DNA of 25,262 bases from JBIOYL01 sp044870185 (GCA_044870185.1 JBIOYL010000467.1:1-25262), one strand, 5' to 3'; counted from the stretch's first letter, positions 7,580 to 16,205 are shown. Notes: generated by a model from the sequence alone, not told the origin. A program made the numbers and translations.

Positions 7580-7587
7580 GGACCACA

Positions 7588-7593
7588 ATGCTA
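7588..7593 (-). promoter_or_regulatory. -10 box of the toxin-antitoxin pair
   Basis: TAGCAT on the minus strand fits TANNNT and ends 8 bases before the antitoxin ATG, consistent with leaderless or near-leaderless transcription. No clear -35 is seen. The position is inferred from spacing only. Confidence 0.4.
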
Positions 7594-7663
7594 GTCTGTG
7601 GGGCGGCCCCCGCGCCAGCTCCGCGTCGGCTGGCTACCGGCCCGGCTGGGAGGGCCTCGCCCG

Positions 7664-8499
7664 CTACCCCAGCTCGGCGACCAGGCGGAGCTGCCGGACG
7701 CGTTCGGCGTCCGAGCGGGCGGTGGTGCCAGGATCAGCGTGCCGACCCCGGCGTCGCGGTAGGCGGCCAGGCGCTCGCGCACGAGCCCGGCCGGGCCGCA
7801 CAGCGTCACGCGGTCGATCAGCTCGGCCGGCAGCGCGGCGGCCGCCTCCCGCCGGTGGCCGTCGAGGTACAGGTCCTGGACGTTGGCGACCGCCTGCTCG
7901 AAGCCGGAGCGGGCCATGAGCCGGCCGTAGAAGTTGCGCTCGCGCGAGCCCATGCCGCCGACGTACAGCGCGACGAACGGCCGCATGGCGTCCCGGGCCG
8001 CCTCGTGGTCGTCGCTGACCAGCACGCTCACGACCGGGGCGACGTCGAAGCCGTCCAACGTCCGCCCGGCCCGGGCCGCGCCCGCCTCCAGGTGCGCCCT
8101 CCAGGAGGCCACCTGCTCGGGGGAGAAGAAGAAGGGCAGCCAGCCGTCGGCGATCTCGCCCGCGAGCGCCGTGCTGCGCGGCCCCAAGGCGGCAAGATAG
8201 ATCGGGATGCGTTCCTGCACCGGGGAGATCGTGAGCTTGAGCGGCTTGCCCGCCCCGCCGGGCAGGGGCAGCTGCAACGTCTCGCCCGCGTAGCTGACCT
8301 GCTGCCTGGCCAGGACCAGGCGTACGACCGCCACGTAGTCGCGCATGCGGGCCAGCGGCCGGGCGTACGGCTGGCCGTGCCAGCCCTCGGCGACCTGGGG
8401 GCCGGAGGGCCCCAGGTCGAGCCGGAAGCGGCCGCCCGACAGCCGGTCCAGGGTGGCCGCGGTCATCGCGGTCATGGCCGCGCTGCGGGCCGGGAGCTC
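7664..8499 (-). pseudogene. Decayed LLM-class F420-type oxidoreductase
   Basis: Read on the minus strand, the frame carries MTAMTAATLDRLSGGRF, GPSGPQVAEGWHGQPY and IPIYLAALGPRSTALAGEIA. These are hallmarks of the luciferase-like monooxygenase family that uses reduced F420. Two lesions are visible. First, similarity begins at about LPARSAAM (8496). The roughly 95 residues that normally precede it are absent, and an in-frame TGA at 8566-8568 blocks extension. Second, after GVGTLILAPPP the frame runs into non-family sequence, while a different frame restores AERVRQLRLVAELG and stops at 7664-7666. A one- or two-base indel near 7700-7710 explains this. An intact downstream frame starting at the ATG at 8475 and running to 7591 exists, but it would lack the first strand-helix units of the barrel. 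A single sequencing error could explain the frameshift but not the missing 5' end. Confidence 0.75.
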
Positions 8500-8544
8500 C
8501 TCGCCTCGCCGTCCCGGCAGCCTACTGCAGACGGCGCCGGCGGG

Positions 8545-8668
8545 AGCGTGGCCGGCGGCGCCAGGTCAGCACCCGGCCTGGCAAGCAGGCGCCCGCAGAG
8601 CGCGTGGCCGGCAGCAGGTCCGGGAGGCGGGGAGCATGGCCGGCGGGGCCTCAGCACCCGGCCTGGCA
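8545..8668. repeat. Imperfect direct repeat, about 38 bp, two copies
   Basis: Copy A is 8545-8583 and copy B is 8633-8668. They differ by two substitutions and a 3-base gap, and share the perfect 18-mer TCAGCACCCGGCCTGGCA (8566-8583 and 8651-8668). Copy B holds the last codons and stop of the M23 peptidase gene. Copy A repeats that end, including the stop, beside the truncated LLM oxidoreductase. The 50 bases between are GC-rich filler with another TGGCCGGC word. Confidence 0.7.
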
Positions 8669-9415
8669 GGGTGGGGTTGGCGTGCCGGCCGCCGCGCGCG
8701 CCGCCCGGATGGCGGCGGCGGGGGACAGGGGCCGCCCGGCCCGCCAGGCGTCCAGGTACGGCCATGGGGACAGCACGCCCCGGCGCACCCACCAGAGGCC
8801 CGGTCCGGTGGGCCAGGACAGTCCGAAGTGGACGTGGGTGGGCACGGAGCGGGCGTCACCTGAGTTGCCCAGCCTGGCGACCAGCTGCCCGGCGCGCACC
8901 GGCGTGCCGTGGGCGATCCCAGGCGCGATCCAGGAGAAGTGCGAGCCGTAGTAGCGCACCCCGTCCACACCGACGATCGACACCGACAGCCCGCCCCGGT
9001 CGGCACCGCGGTTGGTGCTCGGGCTCCAGCGGTCGACGGCCGACACCTCGTCGACCATCCCGTCGGTCGGCGCCACGTAGGCACAGCCGGGCCGCGCGAA
9101 GATGTCGGTGGCCGGGTAGTCGTGGTGGACGTGGCCGTAGGCGGCTGGGCAGCCTCGCACCGGGAAGACGTAGCGGGCCGGGAGGGCGGTGGTCGAGCTG
9201 GGCGTCCCGGCCCGGGCGCCGGACGGCGCCGTGACGGTGCTCGGTACGGTCGGAGGGCTCGCCGCGGTCGACCGGCTCGGCGTCGGGGCCGGGTGCGGCG
9301 CCGACGTCTGGCCGGTGACCGGGCGCGACCCGCCCGGCGAGCAGCCGGCCGGGGCGGCCAGGCCGACGACGGTCAGGCAGAGCAGCAGGGCGAAGGCGGC
9401 GGGGCGGCGGGCCAA
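8651..9415 (-). CDS. M23-family metallopeptidase, probable lipoprotein
   Basis: With the TTG at 9415 the protein has 254 residues. It has a short basic start (MARRP), a hydrophobic segment FALLLCLTVVGLAA, and Cys25 in PAGCS as a probable lipid-attachment site, although the -3 residue is Pro. A Ser/Thr/Pro linker (about 30-80) follows, then an M23 domain with HHDYPATDIF (97-106), GIAHGTPVRAGQLVARLGNSG and THVHFG (193-198). These supply the usual zinc ligands. M23 enzymes cut peptidoglycan peptide bridges outside the membrane. I chose TTG because AGAAAGG lies 7 bases upstream and a TAGCAT -10 box overlaps the alternative ATG at 9460, which would add 15 residues across a 16-bp tandem repeat. The protein ends CQAGC. 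It diverges from DNA polymerase IV and shares the SOS-box region. Confidence 0.88.
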   Translation of the reverse strand: MARRPAAFALLLCLTVVGLAAPAGCSPGGSRPVTGQTSAPHPAPTPSRSTAASPPTVPSTVTAPSGARAGTPSSTTALPARYVFPVRGCPAAYGHVHHDYPATDIFARPGCAYVAPTDGMVDEVSAVDRWSPSTNRGADRGGLSVSIVGVDGVRYYGSHFSWIAPGIAHGTPVRAGQLVARLGNSGDARSVPTHVHFGLSWPTGPGLWWVRRGVLSPWPYLDAWRAGRPLSPAAAIRAARAAAGTPTPPCQAGC

Positions 9416-9426
9416 CGGGCGACCTT

Positions 9427-9458
9427 TCTGGACGAGTGCCGCTCTGGACGAGTGCCGC
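9427..9458. repeat. Perfect 16-bp tandem duplication
   Basis: TCTGGACGAGTGCCGC occurs twice without a gap (9427-9442 and 9443-9458). The unit is not a multiple of three, so copy-number change here would shift frame if coding. This favours the peptidase starting downstream at 9415, with the repeat in its leader. Confidence 0.85.
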
Positions 9459-9464
9459 ATGCTA
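9459..9464 (-). promoter_or_regulatory. -10 box of the M23 peptidase gene
   Basis: TAGCAT on the minus strand fits TANNNT. It would start a transcript near 9452, giving a leader of about 36 bases with the AGAAAGG site before the TTG at 9415. Its -35 position would fall against the SOS box. Confidence 0.4.
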
Positions 9465-9479
9465 CCGGACACGCGATGG

Positions 9480-9495
9480 TCGAACATATGTTCGT
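9480..9495. promoter_or_regulatory. LexA-binding SOS box
   Basis: TCGAACATATGTTCGT contains the perfect palindrome CGAACATATGTTCG and fits the Gram-positive/actinobacterial LexA consensus GAAC-N4-GTTC. It lies between DNA polymerase IV and the M23 gene, where the -35 region of each would be. An AT-rich core in this GC-rich DNA makes a chance match unlikely. LexA binding is inferred. Confidence 0.85.
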
Positions 9496-9512
9496 CGATC
9501 CCGGCGCTGAAG

Positions 9513-9518
9513 TACAGT
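9513..9518 (+). promoter_or_regulatory. -10 box of dinB
   Basis: TACAGT fits TANNNT and ends 9 bases before the dinB ATG. A -35 at 17-base spacing would be at 9490-9495, inside the SOS box, so LexA bound there would block polymerase. The transcript would have almost no leader. Confidence 0.55.
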
Positions 9519-9527
9519 GGTCCGGTC

Positions 9528-10985
9528 ATGACGGGTGCGCGCGGGTCGGACGACCGCCGGCCACGGCCTCGGGCCGAGCGGCCCGCCGGGGTGCGCCCCG
9601 ACCAGGCCCCCGACCAGGCCGTGGCGGGGGCGTGGCCTGCCGGGGTGCCGCCGGCCGGCCAGGGCGCCGCCGGGGCGTGGCCTGCCGGGGTGCCGCCGGC
9701 CGGCGAGGCCGTGGCCGGTGGCAAGCCGATCGGCCAGGCCGATCTCGACGGGCTCGCCATCCTGCACGCCGACCTCGACGCCTTCTACGCCAGCGTGGAG
9801 GTACGCAAGGACCCGTCGCTTGCCGGGCGGCCGCTGCTCGTCGGGAGGACCGGGCCGAGGGGGGTCGTGACCTCGGCTTCCTATGAGGCCAGGGCGTACG
9901 GCTGCCGCAACGCCATGGCCATGTCCCAGGCCCGCCGGCTGTGCCCGGCCGCGGTGACCGTGGCGCCCGACTTCACCACCTACCGGCGCTACTCCCGCCA
10001 GGTGCTGCGCATCTTCCGGGACGTGACGCCGCTGGTCGAGCCGCTCGCCCTCGACGAGGCGTTCCTCGACGTGCGTGGCGCGCGGCGCCTGTTCGGCGAC
10101 GCCGTCCGCATCGCCCGGCTGCTCCGCGCCCGGGTGCGTGCGCAGACCGGGCTCGCGCTCACCGTCGGCGTGGCCCCCAACAAGTTCCTGGCCAAGCTCG
10201 CCTCGACCCGGGGCAAGCCGGACGGGCTGCTGGTGGTCCCGGCCACCCGGGCGCTGGACTTCCTGCACCCGCTGCCGACGGCGGCGCTCTGGGGCGCCGG
10301 CCAGGCCACCATCGAGGCGCTCGCCCGCTACGGGCTGCGCACGGCCGGCGACGTGGCCCGCACGCCCAGGGCCACCCTGGAGCGCGTGCTCGGCCAGGCC
10401 GCCGGCGCCCACCTGGCCGAGCTGGCCTGGGGGCGGGACCCCCGCCCGGTCGTGCCGACCGAGGCGGCCGCCTCGGTCGGGTCGGAGGAGACGTTCGCCG
10501 CCGACATCGACGACCCCGACGCGCTCGCACGCGAGATCCTGCGCTGCAGCGTGCGGGTCGGACGCCGCCTGCGCGAGGCCGGCCTGTCCGGGCGGACGGT
10601 GACCCTCAAGCTGCGCTTCACCGACTTCCGGACGATCACCCGGTCGCGCACGCTGCCCCGACCGACCGACGTCGACACCGACATCCACGCGGTCGCGGCC
10701 GGCCTGTACGCCCGCCTCGAGCTCGGCCGGATCCCGGTCCGGCTGGTCGGGGTGACCGTGTCCAACCTGCGCGGGGAGCGGGCGCCCATCCAGCTCGAGC
10801 TGGGTCGGGAGCGGCCCGGCTGGCAGGCTGCCGTCCGGGCCGCCGACGCCGTCCGGGCCCGCTTCGGCGACGGCTCGGTCGACCTCGCCTCGCTCGCCGC
10901 CGACCGCCCGGCCGAGGCGTTCGAGGAGGCCCGCGCGCAGGTGCGGGTGCGCCGCGACCGCCTGCTCGCACCGGGCGAGGGATGA
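9528..10985 (+). CDS. dinB: DNA polymerase IV (Y-family translesion polymerase)
   Basis: The predicted protein has 485 residues and is an error-prone polymerase that copies damaged templates. Catalytic motifs: ILHADLDAFYASVEV (78-92) with metal-binding Asp82, YEARAYGCRNAMAM in the fingers, and PLALDEAFLDVRGA holding the second acidic pair. GVAPNKFLAKLAST follows, then the helix-hairpin-helix region ALWGAGQATIEALARYGLRT and the little-finger domain (TLKLRFTDFRTITRS). A QxLxLF-type clamp-binding peptide is not clear; IQLELG is a possible degenerate form. Unlike usual Pol IV, about 75 residues precede the catalytic core. They are Pro/Ala/Arg-rich and contain a 15-residue tandem repeat with AGAWPAGVPPAG at 33-44 and 48-59. 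I use the ATG at 9528 because the SOS box and the TACAGT -10 box lie just before it. SOS induction is likely. Confidence 0.95.
   Translation: MTGARGSDDRRPRPRAERPAGVRPDQAPDQAVAGAWPAGVPPAGQGAAGAWPAGVPPAGEAVAGGKPIGQADLDGLAILHADLDAFYASVEVRKDPSLAGRPLLVGRTGPRGVVTSASYEARAYGCRNAMAMSQARRLCPAAVTVAPDFTTYRRYSRQVLRIFRDVTPLVEPLALDEAFLDVRGARRLFGDAVRIARLLRARVRAQTGLALTVGVAPNKFLAKLASTRGKPDGLLVVPATRALDFLHPLPTAALWGAGQATIEALARYGLRTAGDVARTPRATLERVLGQAAGAHLAELAWGRDPRPVVPTEAAASVGSEETFAADIDDPDALAREILRCSVRVGRRLREAGLSGRTVTLKLRFTDFRTITRSRTLPRPTDVDTDIHAVAAGLYARLELGRIPVRLVGVTVSNLRGERAPIQLELGRERPGWQAAVRAADAVRARFGDGSVDLASLAADRPAEAFEEARAQVRVRRDRLLAPGEG
9624..9704 (+). repeat. 45-bp-period tandem repeat in the dinB leader region
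   Basis: Two 36-base blocks (9624-9659 and 9669-9704) are identical except for one base. Both encode AGAWPAGVPPAG within the N-terminal extension of DNA polymerase IV. The frame is preserved because the period is a multiple of three. Confidence 0.85.
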
Positions 10986-11050
10986 CGCGCCCCAAACCCA
11001 AACCTGGAGTCCACTGTTGTTGGGCGAGGGGGCCGAAGGTACACTTCGCC

Positions 11051-11056
11051 TACAGT
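11051..11056 (+). promoter_or_regulatory. Possible -10 box of the DUF3040 gene
   Basis: TACAGT (TANNNT) lies in the 98-base gap after dinB, giving a transcript start near 11063 and a leader of about 20 bases. No clear -35 is seen. The gap also holds CCCAAACCCAAACC at about 10991-11004, of unknown meaning. Confidence 0.35.
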
Positions 11057-11083
11057 CAAGTCCGTCCGGCGGAGCCGGTGCCG

Positions 11084-11485
11084 ATGCCCCTCTCCGAGCA
11101 CGAGCAGCGCATCCTCGCTGAGATCGAGCGGCGTCTGCTCGAAGAAGACCCGAAGTTCGCCCACTCGGTGGGGTCGTCGTTCCGAGCCCATCTGGCGCGG
11201 CGGCTGAAGCTGGCCGGTGCCGCCTTCGTGCTCGGCCTGGTGATCCTGCTCGCGGGGTTCCTGAAGAGCCCCTACCTCGGGCTGGCCGGCTTCGCGCTGA
11301 TGCTGTTCGCCATCTTCGACTTCGTGCGGACGCTGCGCCGGCGTGCCGCGGTGGACCGGGCGCCCGCGCCGAGCGCGCCAGCACCCTCCCAGCCGCCCAA
11401 ACGCACGGTCGAGTCCTGGTGGGGCCGGCTGACCGCACGCTGGCGTCAGCGCTGGGAGGAGCGCGGCGGACCCCCACCGCCGTAG
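11084..11485 (+). CDS. DUF3040 family membrane protein
   Basis: The predicted protein has 133 residues. It opens with the DUF3040 hallmark MPLSEHEQRILAEIERRLLEED. Two transmembrane segments follow (AGAAFVLGLVILLAGFL and LGLAGFALMLFAIFDFV), then a basic, Pro-rich cytoplasmic tail. The family is common in actinobacteria, often close to dinB and the mraZ cluster as here, and its function is unknown. The ATG at 11084 matches the family N-terminus, and CGGAG lies upstream at a slightly long distance. It converges on the transglutaminase-like gene across 53 GC-rich bases with no terminator I can call. Confidence 0.88.
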   Translation: MPLSEHEQRILAEIERRLLEEDPKFAHSVGSSFRAHLARRLKLAGAAFVLGLVILLAGFLKSPYLGLAGFALMLFAIFDFVRTLRRRAAVDRAPAPSAPAPSQPPKRTVESWWGRLTARWRQRWEERGGPPPP

Positions 11486-11538
11486 CGGGCGGCCCCGGTC
11501 GGAGGAGGTCGGCGCGGCCGCAGCGTGGGCGGCGCCGC

Positions 11539-13905
11539 TCAGCCGGAGCGGTGCGCGCGGCCCGGCCAGAGCGGTGAGCGCGGCCGCGGCGCGGCCGGCG
11601 CGGCCGGGGATGGTCGGCGCTTCAGCACCGGTCGGGGCGCGAGCAGGCTGTGCGGGCTCAGCGCCGCCCCCAGCCGGCGGCGCCAGCCGAGCCGGGCGGC
11701 CAGGCGGCGCCGGGCGGCGCGGGCCAAGCGGCGGGCGCGGTGGGCCTGGTCCGGCCCGGGCGTGGCCGGCGCGTACTCGGCCTGTTGGTAGAGGCCGGTC
11801 AGCTCGAGCAGCGGCGCGGCGGCGGCGTCGTAGGCGGCGGCGATGCGGCGCGCGTAGGCGGCCGGTGTCTCGGCCCGGCGCCGGCCGATGCCCGCGTCGC
11901 CCGCCCAGTCGGTGGCCTCGACGTAGGCCGCCGCCACGGCGTCGCGTGGCCGGCGGCCGGCCCGCCGCCGGGCGACCAGGTGCCGGCCGCCCTTGGCGGC
12001 CGGCACGAGCAGGGCGAGCAGCACCAGGACGAGGGGCAGCCACACGGCCGGTCGGGCCACCGGGTTGCGCCGGGGCGGCGTGGCGGGCGAGCCGGGCGCG
12101 TCGGTGGGCTGCTGCTGGCGCTCGCTGCGCGGCAGCGTGCCCTGCGTGGCGGACTGGTCGCCGCCCGATGGCAGCGTCGATGCCGTGGCCGCGCCGGGCG
12201 CGCCGGCGGCCACCCGGCCAAGCGGTGTGGTGTAGGCGGGCAGGACCACCTGGTCGGAGCGGGGGGTGGGCTCGAACCGCACCCAGCCCACGCCGAGGAA
12301 GTACAGCTCCGGCCAGGCGTGGGTGTCGCGGCCGGTGATCTCGAAGCGGCCGTTGGCCGGCGCGCCCGGCGTGAACCCCACCGCCACCCGCGCCGGGATG
12401 CCGGCCACCCGTGCCATGGCGGCCATGGCCGAGGCGAACTGCTCGCAGTAGCCCTGGCGGACCTGCAGCAGGAAGCGCTTGAGCTGGTCGCCGCCCTGGC
12501 TGAGGCTCGGCACGTTCAGGTTGTACTTGAAGATGGCCGGGTTGCGGAGGTAGTCCTGGATGGCCAGGGCCTGCTGGAACGGGGTCGGGTGCGCCGCCCG
12601 GCCCGTGACCTGGTTGGTGAGCTGACGGACGCCCGGGTCGACGGTCACGTCGCGGTAGGGCGCGAGCTCCGGCACCGAGTCGTAGGCCTGCGGGCGGTCC
12701 AGGTCCTTGGCCTGCGGGTCGGGGAGGTTCGAGGTGACCGTGTAGGTGTCGCCCGAGCGCAGCCGCTGCCTGGTGGTCAGCCCGCGGTTGGCCGGGTTCT
12801 CGAGCACCGCATGGCCGGCGTCGACCTTGACCACGCCCGGCGCGGCCGGCAGCCAGGTCGGGGCGAGCTTGTCGACGTGGAAGCGCTGGACGAGCTGGTG
12901 CGCCGGCCCCGACGGCGCCAGGTCACCCTGGCTGCCCGGGGTGAAGGGGACCAAGCTGTCGGTCGGCCCCGACGGGGTCCAGGTGGTGCCGTCGAAGCGG
13001 TCGAGGGTGAACAGGCGCCAGTAGGCGCCCTCGCGGGCTTCGACCGTGAACAGGCGCGCGTTGGACTGGCTGGTGAGCTTGGTCTTGACCGACACGAACG
13101 GGTTGAGCGTCACCTGCGCGTCCGGGCTGGGCGCCCCCCGGTAGGCCAGCAGCGGGGGCTGCCCGTAGCCGGGCAGCAGGAACGGCAGCACGAGCGCGGC
13201 CAGCCCGGCGGCGAGCACCAGGCGCCGGGCGGTCGAGGCCGCCGGCGTGACCGCCAGGCGCCAGCGGGTGCCCGGCCGGCTGGCCGGGCTCGACACCCAC
13301 TGGCCCCAGGTGGCCAGCCGAACCCGGGACTCGACCAGCAGCAGCGCGGCCGTCCCGAGCAGGAACCAGAAGGCGGCGAAGACCGGGTTCGCGTCGCGGA
13401 TCACGGCGGGGAAGATGAACAGGCCGAGTGCCGGCACGATCGCCAGCAGCGGCTGGCGGGCGCGGAAGGCGAGCCCGTCGGCGGCGGTGGCCACGAGCCA
13501 GACGCCCGCGCAGGTCACCAGCAGGAACTCCTGGGTCACCTCCACCGGGGCCGCCTTGTCGACCATGCCGCGCAGCGCGAGCCGGGTGGCCGCCGCCATG
13601 GCGTGCAGCGTGGCGGGGGTCGGCAGCACGACCAGCAGGGTCCGTGGGAACAGCAGGATGCCGCCGACGACGACGAACCCGACGGCCATTGCGACCAGCG
13701 CGGTGAGCTGGCCCACGCCGACCCGGCGCAGCAGCGCGGCCAGGCCGAGCGCGGAGGCGATCGTGAGCCAGGTCGGCAGGTACCAGCCCGCGCCGACGTA
13801 CACGCGCCCGAGCGACAGCGACGCCCCGACCAGCAGGGCGGCTAGCGCGAGGCCTTGCGCCTGCTCGACGTTGCGCGTCCCAGCGGGGCGATCAGACGTT
13901 GCCAC
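11539..13905 (-). CDS. TgpA-like transglutaminase-domain membrane protein (DUF3488)
   Basis: The predicted protein has 788 residues. The N-terminal third has about six transmembrane segments (DUF3488/TgpA_N type). An extracytoplasmic part follows, carrying a transglutaminase-like domain with GYCEQFASAMAAMARVAG (nucleophile Cys487) and RDTHAWPELYF (His529), then GWVRFEPTPR where the third catalytic residue is expected. One more membrane segment (AVWLPLVLVLLALLVPA) and a basic C-terminal region that fits DUF4129 finish it. The GTG at 13905 lies inside the DUF58 gene, a 64-base overlap, and no later in-frame start precedes the membrane region. It is the last gene of a MoxR-DUF58-TgpA operon, a widespread arrangement thought to concern cell-envelope proteins. 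The substrate is unknown. Confidence 0.92.
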   Translation of the reverse strand: MATSDRPAGTRNVEQAQGLALAALLVGASLSLGRVYVGAGWYLPTWLTIASALGLAALLRRVGVGQLTALVAMAVGFVVVGGILLFPRTLLVVLPTPATLHAMAAATRLALRGMVDKAAPVEVTQEFLLVTCAGVWLVATAADGLAFRARQPLLAIVPALGLFIFPAVIRDANPVFAAFWFLLGTAALLLVESRVRLATWGQWVSSPASRPGTRWRLAVTPAASTARRLVLAAGLAALVLPFLLPGYGQPPLLAYRGAPSPDAQVTLNPFVSVKTKLTSQSNARLFTVEAREGAYWRLFTLDRFDGTTWTPSGPTDSLVPFTPGSQGDLAPSGPAHQLVQRFHVDKLAPTWLPAAPGVVKVDAGHAVLENPANRGLTTRQRLRSGDTYTVTSNLPDPQAKDLDRPQAYDSVPELAPYRDVTVDPGVRQLTNQVTGRAAHPTPFQQALAIQDYLRNPAIFKYNLNVPSLSQGGDQLKRFLLQVRQGYCEQFASAMAAMARVAGIPARVAVGFTPGAPANGRFEITGRDTHAWPELYFLGVGWVRFEPTPRSDQVVLPAYTTPLGRVAAGAPGAATASTLPSGGDQSATQGTLPRSERQQQPTDAPGSPATPPRRNPVARPAVWLPLVLVLLALLVPAAKGGRHLVARRRAGRRPRDAVAAAYVEATDWAGDAGIGRRRAETPAAYARRIAAAYDAAAAPLLELTGLYQQAEYAPATPGPDQAHRARRLARAARRRLAARLGWRRRLGAALSPHSLLAPRPVLKRRPSPAAPAAPRPRSPLWPGRAHRSG

Positions 13906-15104
13906 GGCTCATCCAGTCGGTCGGTACGGGACATCGTGGAGGTTCGCCAGCCGGCCCGCTGGAGCAGCGTGCTGACGCCGGCCGCGCGGGCGTCGGCCTC
14001 GGCCAGCTCCCGGGCCGACAGCCCGACCCAGCTCTCCGAGCGGATCAGGAAGGCGAACGCGCCGCCGAAGCCGAGCCGGCCGCGCGCCAGGACGGCCGCC
14101 TCCTCCGCGGTCGGCAGCGTGGTCACGGTGACGAGCAGGCCCTCGCCGGACAGGCGGGCAAGCTGGTTGGCCAGCGGCAGCAGCGACGCGGTCCGGCTCG
14201 GGGAGACCGTGGCCAGGAAGTCGAGCACGGCGGTGGCCTGGTCGGTGCCCGGCGACGGCCGGACCTGCTGCCCGTCGTCGGTGACCAGGCCGAGCTGGTA
14301 GCCGGAGCGGGCCAGGCGCACCGCCATCGACGCGGCCGCCGACACCGTGCGCTCGAACGAGCCGGCGTCGCCCTGGCCGCGGTGGGCCGCGCGGCGCAGG
14401 TCGACCGCGACCAGCGCCCGCGCCTGCCAGGGGGTCTCCTCCTGGCGGATCATCAGCTCGCCACGCTTGGCCGAGGAGCGCCAGTGCACCTTGCGCAGGT
14501 CGTCGCCGTCCCGGTACTCGCGGGTGGTGTAGAACTCCTCGCCCTGGGTGAACAGCCGGCGCACCCGGGTCGCGTTGGCGTTGGCGAACTCGCCGCCCAT
14601 CCCGGGCGGCGCCAGCGGCTCCACCCGCGGCCAGACGATGACCTCCGAGACGCCGCCGAGCTCGGCGGTGACCTGGACGAGCCCGAACGGGTCGGACATC
14701 CGCACGGCCAGCGGGCCGATCGTATAGCGACCCCGAGCGGCGGCGACCAGCTCGTAGCCGAGCGTCTCCCGGTCCCCATGGGCGATGCCGGGCACGACGA
14801 AGCGGACGCCCGGTCCGAACTGGTAGGGCAGGCGGTCCTCGAGCAGCAGCACGCCGGTGTCGAACCGCCCCGGGTTCTCGACCCGGACCGTGACCGCGAC
14901 CCTGCCACCCACCGAGGTGCGCAGGGGACGCACCGACCGCCCGGAGGCCAGGCGCTGCCGGCTGGCCCGCACGACCAGCCAGGCGCCGACCGGCAGGACG
15001 AGCGCGGCCATGGCGAGCATGTACAGCTCGGCCGTGCCGGTCAGCCGGCCGGCGACGTACAGGGCGAGCGCCGCGGCACCGAACCCGTAGGCGCGCGGGG
15101 TCAA
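13842..15104 (-). CDS. DUF58 domain protein
   Basis: The predicted protein has 420 residues. Two transmembrane segments lie near the N-terminus (AYGFGAAALALYVAGRL and LYMLAMAALVLPVGAWLVV). A beta-rich region follows, then the DUF58 core EYRDGDDLRKVHWRSSAKRG and MIRQEE, which sits before a von Willebrand A-like domain (ALVAVDLRRA). These proteins partner MoxR ATPases. The start is a TTG at 15104, the only in-frame start after the stop of the MoxR gene 20 bases upstream, and its ribosome-binding site is weak. The 3' end overlaps the TgpA-like gene by 64 bases. Translational coupling through the operon is likely. Confidence 0.9.
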   Translation of the reverse strand: MTPRAYGFGAAALALYVAGRLTGTAELYMLAMAALVLPVGAWLVVRASRQRLASGRSVRPLRTSVGGRVAVTVRVENPGRFDTGVLLLEDRLPYQFGPGVRFVVPGIAHGDRETLGYELVAAARGRYTIGPLAVRMSDPFGLVQVTAELGGVSEVIVWPRVEPLAPPGMGGEFANANATRVRRLFTQGEEFYTTREYRDGDDLRKVHWRSSAKRGELMIRQEETPWQARALVAVDLRRAAHRGQGDAGSFERTVSAAASMAVRLARSGYQLGLVTDDGQQVRPSPGTDQATAVLDFLATVSPSRTASLLPLANQLARLSGEGLLVTVTTLPTAEEAAVLARGRLGFGGAFAFLIRSESWVGLSARELAEADARAAGVSTLLQRAGWRTSTMSRTDRLDEPWQRLIAPLGRATSSRRKASR

Positions 15105-15124
15105 CGCCCGCCAGCCGACGGAGC

Positions 15125-16108
<984 letters not shown>

Positions 16109-16116
16109 CGGGCTGG

Positions 16117-16123
16117 CTCCTTT
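16117..16123 (-). promoter_or_regulatory. Ribosome-binding site deciding the MoxR start
   Basis: AAAGGAG on the minus strand, 8 bases before the GTG at 16108. It is one of the strongest Shine-Dalgarno sequences in the window, and it rules against the longer frame from 16177. Confidence 0.8.
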
Positions 16124-16164
16124 CGGGACGGGCGGCGTCGTGAGGATGGCGATCTTCCCCGTCA

Positions 16165-16170
16165 ATTGTA
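16165..16170 (-). promoter_or_regulatory. -10 box of the MoxR-DUF58-TgpA operon
   Basis: TACAAT on the minus strand matches the TATAAT consensus at five of six positions. The transcript would start near 16158, leaving a leader of about 50 bases before 16108. No good -35 is seen. Confidence 0.5.
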
Positions 16171-16205
16171 GGTTCACCGGCCGACACGGGGGGCAGCACG
16201 GTGGC

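Noticed and set aside
7567..9234. 555-codon + strand frame across the LLM pseudogene and M23 gene
   Set aside because: Arg/Gly/Pro-rich translation with no motif. Minus-strand similarity explains the region, although the LLM frame itself is broken.
16109..16177. 23-residue N-terminal extension of the MoxR ATPase, with a TTGACG as its promoter -35
   Set aside because: AAAGGAG points to the GTG at 16108. No acceptable -10 lies 16-18 bases after that TTGACG, while TACAAT upstream explains transcription better.
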